A DNA stretch of 64,000 nt from Flavobacteriales bacterium UBA1937 (GCA_002337005.1 DDFD01000056.1:5975-69974); one strand, 5' to 3'; shown: positions 40,318 to 49,268, numbered from the stretch's first letter. Translations and numbers: made by a program. The notes: generated by a model from the sequence alone, not told the origin.

Positions 40318-41712
40318 TTAAATTTTTGTTTTTGCAACTTGAGCCATCAGTTCTGCTTCTACCACTACGCTATCTCCTACATAACCGTAGCCTTGCATAT
40401 GAACTATGCCTCTTCTTATAGGTTCTATTAACTCTATTTTGAAAATTAAAGTATCCCCTGGAATTACTTTTTTCTTGAATTTTACTTTATCCATTTTCAC
40501 AAAATAGGTAGAATAATTTTCTGGGTCTGGTACGTTAGCCAAAACTAAAATACCACCAGTCTGTGCCATTGCTTCTATCTGCAAAACACCTGGCATTACA
40601 GGTTCTTTAGGAAAATGACCCACGAAAAATGGTTCATTCATAGAAACATTTTTAAGACCCACCACATGAGAATCTGATAATTCTAAAATTTTATCAATCA
40701 ATAAAAATGGTGGTCTGTGCGGAAGAAGTTTCATAATACCATTGATATCAAAAACTGGTTCTGCTTTTAGATCAAAATCTGGCACATTTTTCTTTTTCTG
40801 TAATTTCCATTGTCTGTTTAGTTTTTTTGCAAACTGAGTATTTACAAAATGCCCTGGTTTATTGGCAATCACTTTCCCCTTTATTTTAACACCAGTAAGT
40901 GCTAAATCTCCTATCACATCTAGTAATTTGTGACGTGCTGCTTCATTTGGGAAATTAAGAGTAAGATTATCTAAGATACCATTGGGTCTCATAGAAACTT
41001 CATCTTTACCAAAAGCTTTTTTTAGTTTATCAGCCGTTTCTGGAGTAAGTTCTTTATCTACATAGACAATAGCGTTTGAGATGTCTCCACCTTTTATCAA
41101 ACCATTATCTAAGAGCATTTCTAGTTCGTGCAAGAAACTAAAAGTTCTGGCAGAAGAAATTTCTTCTTTAAAATCTGAAATATTTTTAAGAGATGCGTTT
41201 TGAGTTCCCAAAATTTTAGTTCCGAAATCCACCATTGTGGTAATTTCGTAGTTTTCTGATGGGATTATGGTAATTTCTGAACCCGTATTAGGATCTACAT
41301 AATTCATTACTTCTTTTATTACCAAATATTCTCTGTGCAACTCCTGCTCTACTACACCTACGGTTTCTATAGCTTCAACAAAAAACTTAGAAGATCCATC
41401 TAAAATTGGTGGTTCTGCACTGTCCATTTCTAAAATGGCATTATCTACATCCATCCCTACTAATGCTGCCAAAAGATGCTCACAAGTATGAATTTTTACT
41501 CCTAATTTTTCTAAAGTAGTTCCTCTTTCTGTGGTAGTTACGTAGTTTACATCTGCTTCTACCTGAGGTTTACCTTCTAAATCTGTTCTAACAAAAACGA
41601 AACCTGTATTTTCTTTGGCAGGTTTCATGGTAAGATGAACTTCTCTGCCTGTATGAAGTCCAATCCCCGAAAGTGAAACTTCACCTCCGAGAGTTTTCTG
41701 CTTATCAGTCAT
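40318..41712 (-). CDS. lpxC/fabZ: Bifunctional LpxC deacetylase / FabZ dehydratase
   Basis: A 464-aa fusion of two enzymes. Residues about 1-300 are LpxC, the zinc-dependent UDP-3-O-acyl-GlcNAc deacetylase and committed step of lipid A synthesis. The zinc ligand is in KIHTCEHLLAAL, with the catalytic region around ARHKLLDVIGDLAL. Residues about 320-464 are FabZ, the 3-hydroxyacyl-ACP dehydratase of fatty-acid synthesis (MKLLPHRPPFLLIDKI and catalytic GHFPKEPVMPGVLQIEAMAQ). The fusion is typical of Bacteroidota and joins the two users of the 3-hydroxyacyl-ACP pool. Its start overlaps lpxD by 8 bp. Confidence 0.97.
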   Translation of the reverse strand: MTDKQKTLGGEVSLSGIGLHTGREVHLTMKPAKENTGFVFVRTDLEGKPQVEADVNYVTTTERGTTLEKLGVKIHTCEHLLAALVGMDVDNAILEMDSAEPPILDGSSKFFVEAIETVGVVEQELHREYLVIKEVMNYVDPNTGSEITIIPSENYEITTMVDFGTKILGTQNASLKNISDFKEEISSARTFSFLHELEMLLDNGLIKGGDISNAIVYVDKELTPETADKLKKAFGKDEVSMRPNGILDNLTLNFPNEAARHKLLDVIGDLALTGVKIKGKVIANKPGHFVNTQFAKKLNRQWKLQKKKNVPDFDLKAEPVFDINGIMKLLPHRPPFLLIDKILELSDSHVVGLKNVSMNEPFFVGHFPKEPVMPGVLQIEAMAQTGGILVLANVPDPENYSTYFVKMDKVKFKKKVIPGDTLIFKIELIEPIRRGIVHMQGYGYVGDSVVVEAELMAQVAKTKI

Positions 41713-42739
41713 CAGTACTGTCTTTTGATTTTCTTTCTAATTCTGAAATTCTTTTTACTATTTCGGTCAAGTTTCGGAAGTGTACATAGTTTCTTCTGTA
41801 GTCTCCGGCTGCTATAGCTGGTGAACCATACAATGTTTCACCATCATTTACACTAGCGTTTACACCGCTTTGCGCTTGTATTCTTACCTGGCTACCTATT
41901 TTTATATGTCCTACAATTCCTGTTTGCCCGCCAATCATATTCCAATCTCCAATTACGGTAGAACCAGCAATCCCAGCTTGTGCAGCAATTACATTATTTT
42001 TACCGATTTTTACATTGTGAGCTATTTGGATTAGATTATCAATTTTGGTTCCTTCACCTATAATGGTAGAACCTATAGTTCCTCTGTCTATACTGCAATT
42101 AGAGCCAATTTCTACATTATTTTCTAAGACTACATTCCCCAGTTGCGGAATTTTTTGGTAACCATCTTTGGTTGGTTGAAAACCAAAACCATCACTACCA
42201 ATTACGGTATTAGAATGGATAATACAATTGTCACCTATTATACAAAAATCATAAACTCTAGCACCACTGTATATGATACAATTTTCGCCAATTTTTACAT
42301 TTTTTCCGATATATACTTGGGGATAAATCTGGGTAGATTTCCCGATTTTTACTTTTTCTGAAATATAAGTATGAGCTCCTATATAAACTTCTTCTCCTAA
42401 AATAGCTGAATCTGATATGGTAGAAGGCTGCTCAATTCCAGATTTTTTTTCTTCTCTCATTTGCTGATAAAGATTCATCAGTACCTGAAAAGACAAATAA
42501 GCATCTTCCACCAAAATGAGGGTAGATTTATAATCACCTTCTTTCACAAACTTCTCAGAAACAATAATAACAGATGCGTCTGATGAAGAAATATAATCTG
42601 CAAATTTCTCCTGAGAAACAAAAGAAAGCTGTCCTTTTTCAGCGTTTTCGATAGGTGAAACACCGTTTATAGAAGCATTCTCGTCTCCAATGATTTTTCC
42701 ATTGATAAAACTTGCAATTTGAGCTGCAGTAAATTCCAT
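41705..42739 (-). CDS. lpxD: UDP-3-O-acylglucosamine N-acyltransferase
   Basis: LpxD adds the second acyl chain in lipid A synthesis. The protein starts MEFTAAQIASFINGKIIGD, the uridine-binding domain, followed by a long hexapeptide beta-helix with the catalytic His in IQIAHNVKIGKNN and GVNASVNDGETLYGSPA near the end. I place the start at 42739 rather than at the in-frame ATG at 42766, because a TATCTTTG -7 box (42746-42753) lies between them. The 3' end overlaps lpxC/fabZ by 8 bp. It heads the lipid A operon. Confidence 0.95.
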   Translation of the reverse strand: MEFTAAQIASFINGKIIGDENASINGVSPIENAEKGQLSFVSQEKFADYISSSDASVIIVSEKFVKEGDYKSTLILVEDAYLSFQVLMNLYQQMREEKKSGIEQPSTISDSAILGEEVYIGAHTYISEKVKIGKSTQIYPQVYIGKNVKIGENCIIYSGARVYDFCIIGDNCIIHSNTVIGSDGFGFQPTKDGYQKIPQLGNVVLENNVEIGSNCSIDRGTIGSTIIGEGTKIDNLIQIAHNVKIGKNNVIAAQAGIAGSTVIGDWNMIGGQTGIVGHIKIGSQVRIQAQSGVNASVNDGETLYGSPAIAAGDYRRNYVHFRNLTEIVKRISELERKSKDSTDD

Positions 42740-42745
42740 ATCTTG

Positions 42746-42753
42746 CAAAGATA
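42746..42753 (-). promoter_or_regulatory. -7 box TATCTTTG of the lpx operon
   Basis: This TAnnTTTG match on the minus strand lies six bases before the lpxD ATG (42739). It predicts a nearly leaderless mRNA and decides the start codon. Confidence 0.6.
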
Positions 42754-42810
42754 CAAATTTCTTCAAATAGTAGATAAATTTTAATGCTTTTTGGTGCTTA
42801 GCATAATATT

Positions 42811-44025
42811 TTAAAGTTCCCTCGGGAAATATAATATATTTTTGGTAGTAGGCTGATTGATATGCGCCGAAAGAATCTGTGTTTCAGCATCTTCTAATTT
42901 TATTTTTTCACCATTTTTCTTTAAAAGATAGATGGTCTGCTTCTCTGTATCATACGGAAGTAGCGTTCTGCTAATTTGCTCTACCAATAATTCTCCGTTG
43001 TTAATTCCAAAAAAATCGTTTGCTTTTGTCGTTTTTTCTATAATAATTTGCTGGTCAAAAGGATGAGATGAGAATACTGTTTTTGGAAATTTCCTTTGTA
43101 CTACTGCTCTACAGAAATAGCTCAACACAAAATCATCTGCATTTTGCCAAGTTTTAATCGCAGACAGCACATCTGTATCATCTAGTTGAGTAAATCTATT
43201 AATGTCTTCTTCCGTTGCTTTCTCAAAATCTGTTTTGTAGAGAAAATATTTCAAATTACCATAAGCTTCTATGTTTTTTCCTTCGGAAATCAATTGTTTT
43301 GCTCTGGTTAGAATTTTCACCAAAAGATGCTCTGCCAAAGCTGAAGTTTTATGATAATATACTTGCCAGTACATAAACATTCTCGCCGTTAGGAAATTTT
43401 CTATAGAATACACCCCTTTTTCATCAATTACCAATTCATCTTCATAAACATTCATCATCGAGATAATTCTCTGTGTATTTACACTACCTTCAGAAACACC
43501 CGTAAAAAAACTGTCTCGCTTTAGATAATCTAATCTATCTACATCTAACTGCGATGAAATCAATTGATTAAAAAACTTTCTATGATATTTCCCCTGAAAC
43601 ATTTCTAAAGCCATTGATAATTCTCCATCAAACTCTTCATTAATCTTATTCATGAGCAATATCGAAAGTTTCTCGTGATGCCAATCTTCCATCAAAAGGC
43701 TTTCTAAAGCGTGAGAAAATGGCCCATGACCTACATCATGCAACAGAATGGCTAACATGGCAGATTTTTCTTCTTCTTTAGAAATTTTTATTCCTTTTAG
43801 TTTCAAAGTTTCTAATGCCGTAAACATCAGATACATAGCACCAATAGCGTGATGAAATCTGGTATGCGTAGCTCCAGGAAAGACTAAACTCAATAGACCT
43901 GTCTGCGAAATTCTACGCAATCTCTGAAAAAAACGATGCTCTATAACATCAAAAAGAATTTCGTGGGGAATTTTTATGAATCCGTGTACAGGGTCGTTGA
44001 TGATTTTAAGCTTGTTGGTGCTCAT
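42811..44025 (-). CDS. HD superfamily phosphohydrolase
   Basis: A 404-aa cytoplasmic protein of the COG1078/SAMHD1-like group of HD hydrolases, whose studied members cleave deoxynucleotides or related nucleotides. The metal-binding HD residues are seen in HTRFHHAIG, LLHDVGHGPFSH and the distal LDVDRLDYLKRD. The N-terminus, KIINDPVHGFIKIP, is characteristic. The C-terminal 150 residues are helical and variable. It precedes lpxD on the same strand, a neighbourhood kept in Flavobacteriia as far as I recall. Its substrate is not known. Confidence 0.9.
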   Translation of the reverse strand: MSTNKLKIINDPVHGFIKIPHEILFDVIEHRFFQRLRRISQTGLLSLVFPGATHTRFHHAIGAMYLMFTALETLKLKGIKISKEEEKSAMLAILLHDVGHGPFSHALESLLMEDWHHEKLSILLMNKINEEFDGELSMALEMFQGKYHRKFFNQLISSQLDVDRLDYLKRDSFFTGVSEGSVNTQRIISMMNVYEDELVIDEKGVYSIENFLTARMFMYWQVYYHKTSALAEHLLVKILTRAKQLISEGKNIEAYGNLKYFLYKTDFEKATEEDINRFTQLDDTDVLSAIKTWQNADDFVLSYFCRAVVQRKFPKTVFSSHPFDQQIIIEKTTKANDFFGINNGELLVEQISRTLLPYDTEKQTIYLLKKNGEKIKLEDAETQILSAHINQPTTKNILYFPREL

Positions 44026-44060
44026 TATAATTGATAAATGATGATTAATAAATGATTTTA

Positions 44061-44147
44061 CAAAATTAAGGAAATTTAGTTTAACAGATTTTTAACCATT
44101 TTTAAATTATTTTATACAATATTTAAGACTGTTTTGGCGTAATTTTG
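44061..44147. promoter_or_regulatory. Divergent -7 boxes for the HD hydrolase and porX
   Basis: TAATTTTG on the minus strand (44061-44068) gives the HD gene a leader of about 31 nt. TAATTTTG on the plus strand (44140-44147) gives porX a leader of about 140 nt that contains the GGAAGAT repeat. Confidence 0.5.
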
Positions 44148-44156
44148 GAAGAGATA

Positions 44157-44212
44157 ATTTGGAAGATGGAAGATGGAAGTTGGAAGTTAGAAGATGGAAG
44201 ATGGAAGATGGA
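44157..44212 (+). repeat. GGAAGATGGAAG tandem repeat in porX leader
   Basis: Seven or eight degenerate units of GGAAGAT or GGAAGTT (TTGGAAGATGGAAGATGGA and onward) lie just after the predicted porX start site. Open frames starting in it only read repeat DNA. Confidence 0.8.
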
Positions 44213-44290
44213 TTATTTATTCAAACTTTATCAAACAATTTCAAACCTTATCAAAAAATTTTAAAAAATTTAAACTTTAAACAAAATTTT

Positions 44291-45832
44291 ATGTCAAAAA
44301 TAATTTGGATAGATGATGAAGTAGATTTACTAAAACCACATATTGTTTTCTTAGAAAGTAAAGGTTATGCTGTAACTCCTGTTAATAACGTAAACGAAGC
44401 ACTAGAAATGATAGAAGCAGAGAAATTTCAGTTGGCTTTACTAGACGAAAATATGCCCGGAATTTCTGGTTTGGAAGCGATTCCTATGCTCAAAAATTTA
44501 GATTCTTCTATTAAAATCGTAATGGTGACCAAAAACGAGGAAGAACACATTATGGAACAAGCCATTGGTTCTGAAATTTCGGATTACATCTTAAAACCTG
44601 TAAATCCTAATCAAGTTTTGCTTTCGCTCAAAAAAAATCTCCAAGAAGATGATTTGGTAGAACAAAAAACCAAACTAGAATATCAACAAGGTTTTCGAAA
44701 TCTTTCGATGGAACTCAGTTATCTGAATTCTTACCAAGATTGGGCAGAATATTACAAGAAAATTCTGGCTTGGGAAATCAAATTTGATAAAGTTTTTGAC
44801 AATGAATTTGCAGACTTATTGCAATCTCAAAAAGAAGAAGCCAACATTCAATTCTCTAAATTTATTGAAAAAAATTACGAACATTGGCTCAATTCTTCAG
44901 AAAAACCAATAATGTCTCATACCGCTTTCAAAGAAAAAGTGAAACCTGTTTTAGAAAAAGACAAAGTGCTTCTTCTAATGGTAGATAACCTGAGATATGA
45001 CCAATGGAAAGTAGTAGAACCGCTTTTCGCGAAATTTTACAATAAAGTTTCAGAGGATTATTATTTCAGTATTTTACCTACAGCTACACAATACGCCAGA
45101 AATTCTTTTTTTGCAGGTTTGATGCCTTCCGAAATAGAAAAACGTTTCCCAGACAAATGGTTTAATGATAACGAAGAAGGCAATAAAAACGAACACGAAC
45201 GCGAGTTTTTAGAAGACCAAATGAAAAGAATAGGACTGCAAAGCAAGTCTATGAAATATCTAAAAATTCTAAACGCAGACTTTGAGCGTAAAATTTTAGA
45301 AGATTTTAATCAACACAAAAACAATGATTTGCTGGTAATTGTCTATAATTTTATCGATATTTTATCTCATGCCAAAACAGACAACCACATTGTAGATCAA
45401 TTAATTAGAGATGACAAAACCTTCCGAAGCCTTACTTACAATTGGTTTGAAAATTCATCAATTTTAAAAATTATAAAACTAGCTGCCGAACATGGTTTTA
45501 AATTGGCAATTACCACAGACCACGGAATGGTTTACGTGAAAAAACCATCTCAGGTAGTTGGCGATAGAGAAACCAGCACCAACATTCGTTATAAAACAGG
45601 GAAATCTCTCACGTATGACGAAAAAGATGTTTGGGCAATCGCTAATCCAGAGAAATTATTTTTACCAAAAGGCAACTTGAGCAGCAAATATATTTTTGCT
45701 AAAAACAACATCTTTTTGGCATACCCGAAAAATTACAATCACTTTGTAAATTATTATAAAGACACCTATCAACACGGTGGAATTTCACTAGAAGAAGTGA
45801 TTATCCCAATAAGTATATTAGAACCTAAGTAG
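44291..45832 (+). CDS. porX: PorX: response regulator with PglZ domain, T9SS regulation
   Basis: PorX is the cytoplasmic regulator that, with the histidine kinase PorY and sigma factor SigP, controls type IX secretion. The 513-aa product starts MSKIIWIDDEVDLLKPHIVF. It has a receiver domain with phospho-acceptor Asp52 (LALLDENMPG) and Lys102 (ILKPVNP), a helical linker, and a PglZ alkaline-phosphatase-like domain. The zinc ligands are visible: MVDNLRYDQW, the nucleophile Thr in LPTATQYAR, YNFIDILSHA, TTDHGMVYV and YQHGGISLEE. This domain has phosphodiesterase activity in studied PorX. I reject a start at 44159 that would translate the repeat. The gene is monocistronic with a strong terminator, and porY is not adjacent. 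Confidence 0.94.
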   Translation: MSKIIWIDDEVDLLKPHIVFLESKGYAVTPVNNVNEALEMIEAEKFQLALLDENMPGISGLEAIPMLKNLDSSIKIVMVTKNEEEHIMEQAIGSEISDYILKPVNPNQVLLSLKKNLQEDDLVEQKTKLEYQQGFRNLSMELSYLNSYQDWAEYYKKILAWEIKFDKVFDNEFADLLQSQKEEANIQFSKFIEKNYEHWLNSSEKPIMSHTAFKEKVKPVLEKDKVLLLMVDNLRYDQWKVVEPLFAKFYNKVSEDYYFSILPTATQYARNSFFAGLMPSEIEKRFPDKWFNDNEEGNKNEHEREFLEDQMKRIGLQSKSMKYLKILNADFERKILEDFNQHKNNDLLVIVYNFIDILSHAKTDNHIVDQLIRDDKTFRSLTYNWFENSSILKIIKLAAEHGFKLAITTDHGMVYVKKPSQVVGDRETSTNIRYKTGKSLTYDEKDVWAIANPEKLFLPKGNLSSKYIFAKNNIFLAYPKNYNHFVNYYKDTYQHGGISLEEVIIPISILEPK

Positions 45833-45863
45833 TTTTTTCATAGTTTATTTTGCTTAGGTATTG

Positions 45864-45899
45864 AGCGGAAAAAATCTGTAGATTTTTTCCGCTTTTTTA
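45864..45899 (+). terminator. Terminator of porX
   Basis: A 14-bp perfect stem AGCGGAAAAAATCT/AGATTTTTTCCGCT (45864-45877 with 45880-45893) with a 2-nt loop is followed by T. Its TTGAGCGGAAA beginning resembles the element at 59313. Confidence 0.93.
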
Positions 45900-46193
45900 A
45901 TAATTAAAGTTCAGCAATTTTTCAAATCTATGCATCCAACCATGATAATTTCTTTCTAATCTAAATGGCTTTTCTGTATTTTTTCCATCAAAATGAAATT
46001 CATTTTCTTTAAAAAATACAATTAACCACCATTTTTCATTAAACTTCTTTACTTGAAAATGTTCAGATTTATTTTTCAAATCATATCCATCCTTAATCTT
46101 AGTTAATTCAAATAACATATTATCGTCAGAAATAAATAATCCGATTTTTTCATACGCCAGAAATTCAATTTGAGTTAAGTTTAAACAATCCAT
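45897..46193 (-). CDS. Small hypothetical protein
   Basis: A 98-aa soluble protein (MDCLNLTQIEFLAYEKIGLF and onward) that I do not recognise. It has several aromatic-rich strands (EKWWLIVFFKENEFHF) and a C-terminal HGWMHRFEKLL segment. A -7 box TATCTTTG (46204-46211, minus strand) sits ten bases before the ATG and gives a very short leader, which supports a real gene. It converges on porX and ends within the porX terminator T tract. No function can be offered. Confidence 0.65.
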   Translation of the reverse strand: MDCLNLTQIEFLAYEKIGLFISDDNMLFELTKIKDGYDLKNKSEHFQVKKFNEKWWLIVFFKENEFHFDGKNTEKPFRLERNYHGWMHRFEKLLNFNY

Positions 46194-46203
46194 TTTTTTT
46201 CAC

Positions 46204-46211
46204 CAAAGATA
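46204..46211 (-). promoter_or_regulatory. -7 box TATCTTTG of the 98-aa gene
   Basis: This TAnnTTTG match on the minus strand lies ten bases before the ATG at 46193. Confidence 0.5.
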
Positions 46212-46293
46212 ATATCAAATAAAAATAATAAAGCTTTGCTAATTTTAAGAGAACGAAAAGCATATTTCGTATTTCTATTTCTCCACAATTCCT

Positions 46294-46301
46294 TATTTTT
46301 G
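46294..46301 (+). promoter_or_regulatory. -7 box TATTTTTG of tsaE
   Basis: This TAnnTTTG match lies 18 bases before the ATG at 46320. It excludes the longer in-frame start at 46236. Confidence 0.55.
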
Positions 46302-46319
46302 AAAAATATTTTAAGAAAT

Positions 46320-46733
46320 ATGTCTCAAACATTCCACATAGAAAAAATAGAAGATTGGCAAAAAGTAGTAGATGAAATTTTGCCCAACTTACAACACAAT
46401 ATCCTTTTGCTAAAAGGTAATTTAGGAGCAGGAAAAACTACTTTTTCTCAGTTTTTATTAAAAAATTTAGGCAGTTCAGATGAAGTGTCCTCTCCTACTT
46501 ATGCCATCGTAAATGAATATAATTCACCGAAAGGAAAGGTTTTTCATTTTGACCTTTATCGTCTCAAAAAAATAGAAGAAGCCTATGATTTTGGCATCGA
46601 AGAATATCTAGACAATGCTTTTCTGTGCATTATAGAATGGCCAGAAATTTATGAAGAAGAATTGGCAGATTTACCTCACCACGAAATGAAAATTACCAAT
46701 CACGGAGATTACAGAGAAGTGGATTTTAGATGA
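46320..46733 (+). CDS. tsaE: tRNA threonylcarbamoyladenosine biosynthesis ATPase TsaE
   Basis: TsaE is the ATPase that works with TsaB and TsaD to install t6A at position 37 of ANN-decoding tRNAs. The 137-aa protein has the P-loop GNLGAGKTTFSQ, the conserved SSPTYAIVNEY, FHFDLYRLKK and CIIEWPEIY blocks, and usual length. The start at 46320 follows a TATTTTTG -7 box. The ald gene follows after 62 bp with its own promoter. Confidence 0.95.
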   Translation: MSQTFHIEKIEDWQKVVDEILPNLQHNILLLKGNLGAGKTTFSQFLLKNLGSSDEVSSPTYAIVNEYNSPKGKVFHFDLYRLKKIEEAYDFGIEEYLDNAFLCIIEWPEIYEEELADLPHHEMKITNHGDYREVDFR

Positions 46734-46767
46734 TAAACATTTTAAATGCTGAATCTTAAATAATTAG

Positions 46768-46775
46768 TATCTTTG
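46768..46775 (+). promoter_or_regulatory. -7 box TATCTTTG of ald
   Basis: This TAnnTTTG match lies 20 bases before the ald ATG. Confidence 0.55.
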
Positions 46776-46795
46776 CACTTTCAAAATAAGCTAAC

Positions 46796-47986
46796 ATGGG
46801 TTCTACAATATTCACTCCATTTACGGATGAACAATTAATTCCTAAGGAAGAAAAACTGGAAGTACTGAAAAAAGGGAAAAAATTTAGTATTGGAATTCCT
46901 AAGGAAACTTGTCTTAACGAAAAAAGGCTATGCATCACTCCTGATGCTGTGCAGGTTTTAGTAGAACACGGCCACAATATCATTATAGAAGCAGATGCCG
47001 GAACTCCTACTTTTTTCACAGATTTACAATTTTCTGAAGCAGGCGCCCAAATTACTTCTGACCCAAAAGAAGTGTACGGACAAGATTTAGTTCTTAAAAT
47101 CAATCCTCCTACCGAAGAAGAAATGGAATATCTGAAACCAAATGCTTATTTGGTTTCTGCACTTCAAATTAATCTGAGAGATAAAGAATATTTTAAAAAA
47201 TTAGCCGAAAAAAAAGTAAACGCCATTGCTTTTGAATTTATAATGGATGAGTACCGTCAACTTTCGTTAATTAGATTAATTGGCGAAATTGCAGGCGGAA
47301 TGTCTATTTTATATGCCGCAGAATTGCTAGCAAAATCAAATGGATTAATGCTTGGCGGAATTACAGGAGTTCGCCCTACAGAAGTAGTAATTTTAGGCGC
47401 AGGTATTGTAGGAGAATTTGCTACAAAAGCCGCCATTGGTCTTGGTGCTAGCGTGAAGGTTTTTGACAATTCTCTTTCTAAATTAAGAAGATTACACACC
47501 ATTATAGACAGTAGAGTTCCTACCTCTATTATAGACCCAAAAGAATTGAAAAAAAGCTTGAGAAGAGCAGATGTGGTTATAGGTGCTTTGCCTAGGCTCA
47601 ATATGCCGCCTGTAGTAACCGAAGAAATGGTAAAAGTAATGAAAAAAGGGAGTGTAATTATAGATTTAACCATAGATTACGGCGGTTGTATAGAAACTAC
47701 AGAAGTTACCTCTCACGAAGATCCTGTAATCATAAAGCACGATGTTTTGCACTGCGGTTTGCCCAATCTAACATCTAAAATGCCTAGAACTACTACCAAA
47801 GCGATTTCTAATTTCTTCTTAAGTTATCTTTTAAATTATGACGAAGAAGGTGGTTTCGAGAATATGTTGCTTCGCAGAAACGAGATGAAACAATCGCTCT
47901 ACATGTATAAAGGAAGACATACCAAAAAGGTAATTTGCGACAAGTTTGACTTAACTTATCACGACATTAATTTGTTGATTTTTTAA
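46796..47986 (+). CDS. ald: Alanine dehydrogenase
   Basis: A 396-aa NAD-dependent alanine dehydrogenase/PNT-family protein that interconverts alanine and pyruvate plus ammonia. N-terminal family block GIPKETCLNEKRLCITPDAV, the NAD-binding Rossmann motif VVILGAGIVGEFATKAAIGLG, and the C-terminal VLHCGLPNLTSKMPRTTTKA are clear. It carries an N-terminal extension of about 30 residues compared with the classical enzyme and a longer C-terminus, as in other Bacteroidota. A second activity such as transhydrogenase is unlikely, because no PntB-like part is present. A hairpin follows at 48012. Confidence 0.92.
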   Translation: MGSTIFTPFTDEQLIPKEEKLEVLKKGKKFSIGIPKETCLNEKRLCITPDAVQVLVEHGHNIIIEADAGTPTFFTDLQFSEAGAQITSDPKEVYGQDLVLKINPPTEEEMEYLKPNAYLVSALQINLRDKEYFKKLAEKKVNAIAFEFIMDEYRQLSLIRLIGEIAGGMSILYAAELLAKSNGLMLGGITGVRPTEVVILGAGIVGEFATKAAIGLGASVKVFDNSLSKLRRLHTIIDSRVPTSIIDPKELKKSLRRADVVIGALPRLNMPPVVTEEMVKVMKKGSVIIDLTIDYGGCIETTEVTSHEDPVIIKHDVLHCGLPNLTSKMPRTTTKAISNFFLSYLLNYDEEGGFENMLLRRNEMKQSLYMYKGRHTKKVICDKFDLTYHDINLLIF

Positions 47987-48011
47987 ATAAAGATAATTTT
48001 TAATATAATTC

Positions 48012-48047
48012 AACCTTGTTAGAGTAACCTTCTTTGACAAGGTTTTT
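48012..48047 (+). terminator. Hairpin between ald and the next gene
   Basis: The arms AACCTTGT/ACAAGGTT (48012-48019 with 48037-48044) are followed by T3. It ends ten bases before the next ATG, so it may terminate ald or attenuate the downstream pair. Confidence 0.65.
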
Positions 48048-48053
48048 CAAATA

Positions 48054-48425
48054 ATGAGAAAACTAAAATTTTATTTCATAGGATTGCTTCCCGGATTGCT
48101 TATTGTATTTTTTATTTTGAATAAAAAAGGAGCAAGCTGTAGTGGTTATCTGCCAAACTCAAGAGTAATTGCCGAAACGCTTTCTAAAGAATTTACCTAT
48201 TCTGAAGAATTTAAAACTCAGATGCAAGTTTTTAAAATAGACGAAAGTTTTTTGAAAGATAATATTTTAAAAAATGGAGAAATTAATTTTGATAAAAGCA
48301 AAGCTCAGCAAGAACCTTGTCCGCAATATTTACTGGTTTCTCCTGACAAAAATGCTCAGTACGAAATTACTTTTGAAAAATGTAAAAACGAAGCTAAATT
48401 TTTAACTTTGAAGAAATTAAAATAA
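48054..48425 (+). CDS. Membrane-anchored small protein, possibly DUF4258
   Basis: A 123-aa protein with one N-terminal hydrophobic helix (FYFIGLLPGLLIVFFIL) followed by a Cys-containing domain (GASCSGYLPNSRVIAETLSKEFTYS), which resembles flavobacterial proteins annotated as DUF4258. The C-terminal part has EPCPQYLLVSP and YEITFEKCKNEAKFLTLKK. Four cysteines outside the membrane could form disulphides. Its stop codon is immediately followed by the tyrA ATG, so they are coupled. The role is unknown. Confidence 0.65.
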   Translation: MRKLKFYFIGLLPGLLIVFFILNKKGASCSGYLPNSRVIAETLSKEFTYSEEFKTQMQVFKIDESFLKDNILKNGEINFDKSKAQQEPCPQYLLVSPDKNAQYEITFEKCKNEAKFLTLKKLK

Positions 48426-49268
48426 ATGAAAGTTGCAGTAATAGGTGTAGGTTTAATAGGTGGTTCACTCGCATTGAAATTGCGTGAGAAGAATTTTGCC
48501 AATGAATTTATAGGAATTGATAAATCTGAAAGTCACCTTCAGGAAGCTCTAGATTTAGGCATTATTGATATTGCAGAAAATCTAGAAAATGGAGTTAAAA
48601 ATGCAGACCTCATCATTGTAGCCATTCCCGTAGATTCAACGGTGAAAACCCTACCACATGTTTTAGATTTAATTTCTGAAAATCAAACCGTTATGGATGT
48701 TGGTTCTACCAAATCTGGAATTGTAGCAGCAATTAAAAATCACCCAAAAAGAAACAGATATGTAGCTTTTCACCCAATGTGGGGAACTGAAAACAGTGGT
48801 CCAAAATCTGCTCAAAAAGAAAGTTTCTCTGGTAGAGCTGCTGTAATTTGTGATAAAGAAGATTCTGCGGAAGATGCATTTTCTTTGGTAGAAAAAGTAG
48901 CAAAAACCTTAGAGATGAATACCATTTTTATGGCTTCAGAAGCGCATGACATACACACAGCTTATATTTCGCACATTTCACATATTACGTCTTATGCTTT
49001 AGCGAATACCGTTTTAGAAAAAGAAAGAGAAGAAGACACCATTTTTCAATTGGCGAGTTCGGGTTTTTCTAGTACGGTTCGTTTAGCGAAATCTCATCCA
49101 GAAATGTGGGTTCCTATCTTCAAACAAAACAAAGAAAACGTGTTAGATGTTCTTAATGAACACATTACGCAATTAAGAAAATTCAAATCTGCACTAGAAA
49201 AAGAAAACTACGAACTTCTGGAAGAACTCATTAGAAATGCCAACAAAATAAGAGGAATTTTGAAGTAA
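48426..49268 (+). CDS. tyrA: Prephenate dehydrogenase
   Basis: TyrA oxidatively decarboxylates prephenate to 4-hydroxyphenylpyruvate for tyrosine synthesis. The 280-aa product has the NAD-binding motif VAVIGVGLIGGSLAL, the adenine-side acid in IGIDKSE, the DVGSTKSGI loop, FHPMWGTENSGP, and the catalytic His region TAYISHISHITSYAL. No chorismate mutase or ACT domain is fused. The gene starts at the base after the previous stop. Other aromatic amino-acid genes are not in the window. Confidence 0.93.
   Translation: MKVAVIGVGLIGGSLALKLREKNFANEFIGIDKSESHLQEALDLGIIDIAENLENGVKNADLIIVAIPVDSTVKTLPHVLDLISENQTVMDVGSTKSGIVAAIKNHPKRNRYVAFHPMWGTENSGPKSAQKESFSGRAAVICDKEDSAEDAFSLVEKVAKTLEMNTIFMASEAHDIHTAYISHISHITSYALANTVLEKEREEDTIFQLASSGFSSTVRLAKSHPEMWVPIFKQNKENVLDVLNEHITQLRKFKSALEKENYELLEELIRNANKIRGILK

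Noticed and set aside
44157..44212. GGAAGATGGAAG tandem array as a CRISPR
   Set aside because: Units are 6-8 bases with no unique spacers and no cas genes; it is a simple tandem repeat.
46236..46319. N-terminal extension of tsaE
   Set aside because: A -7 box lies inside it and the family starts near MSQTFHIEK.
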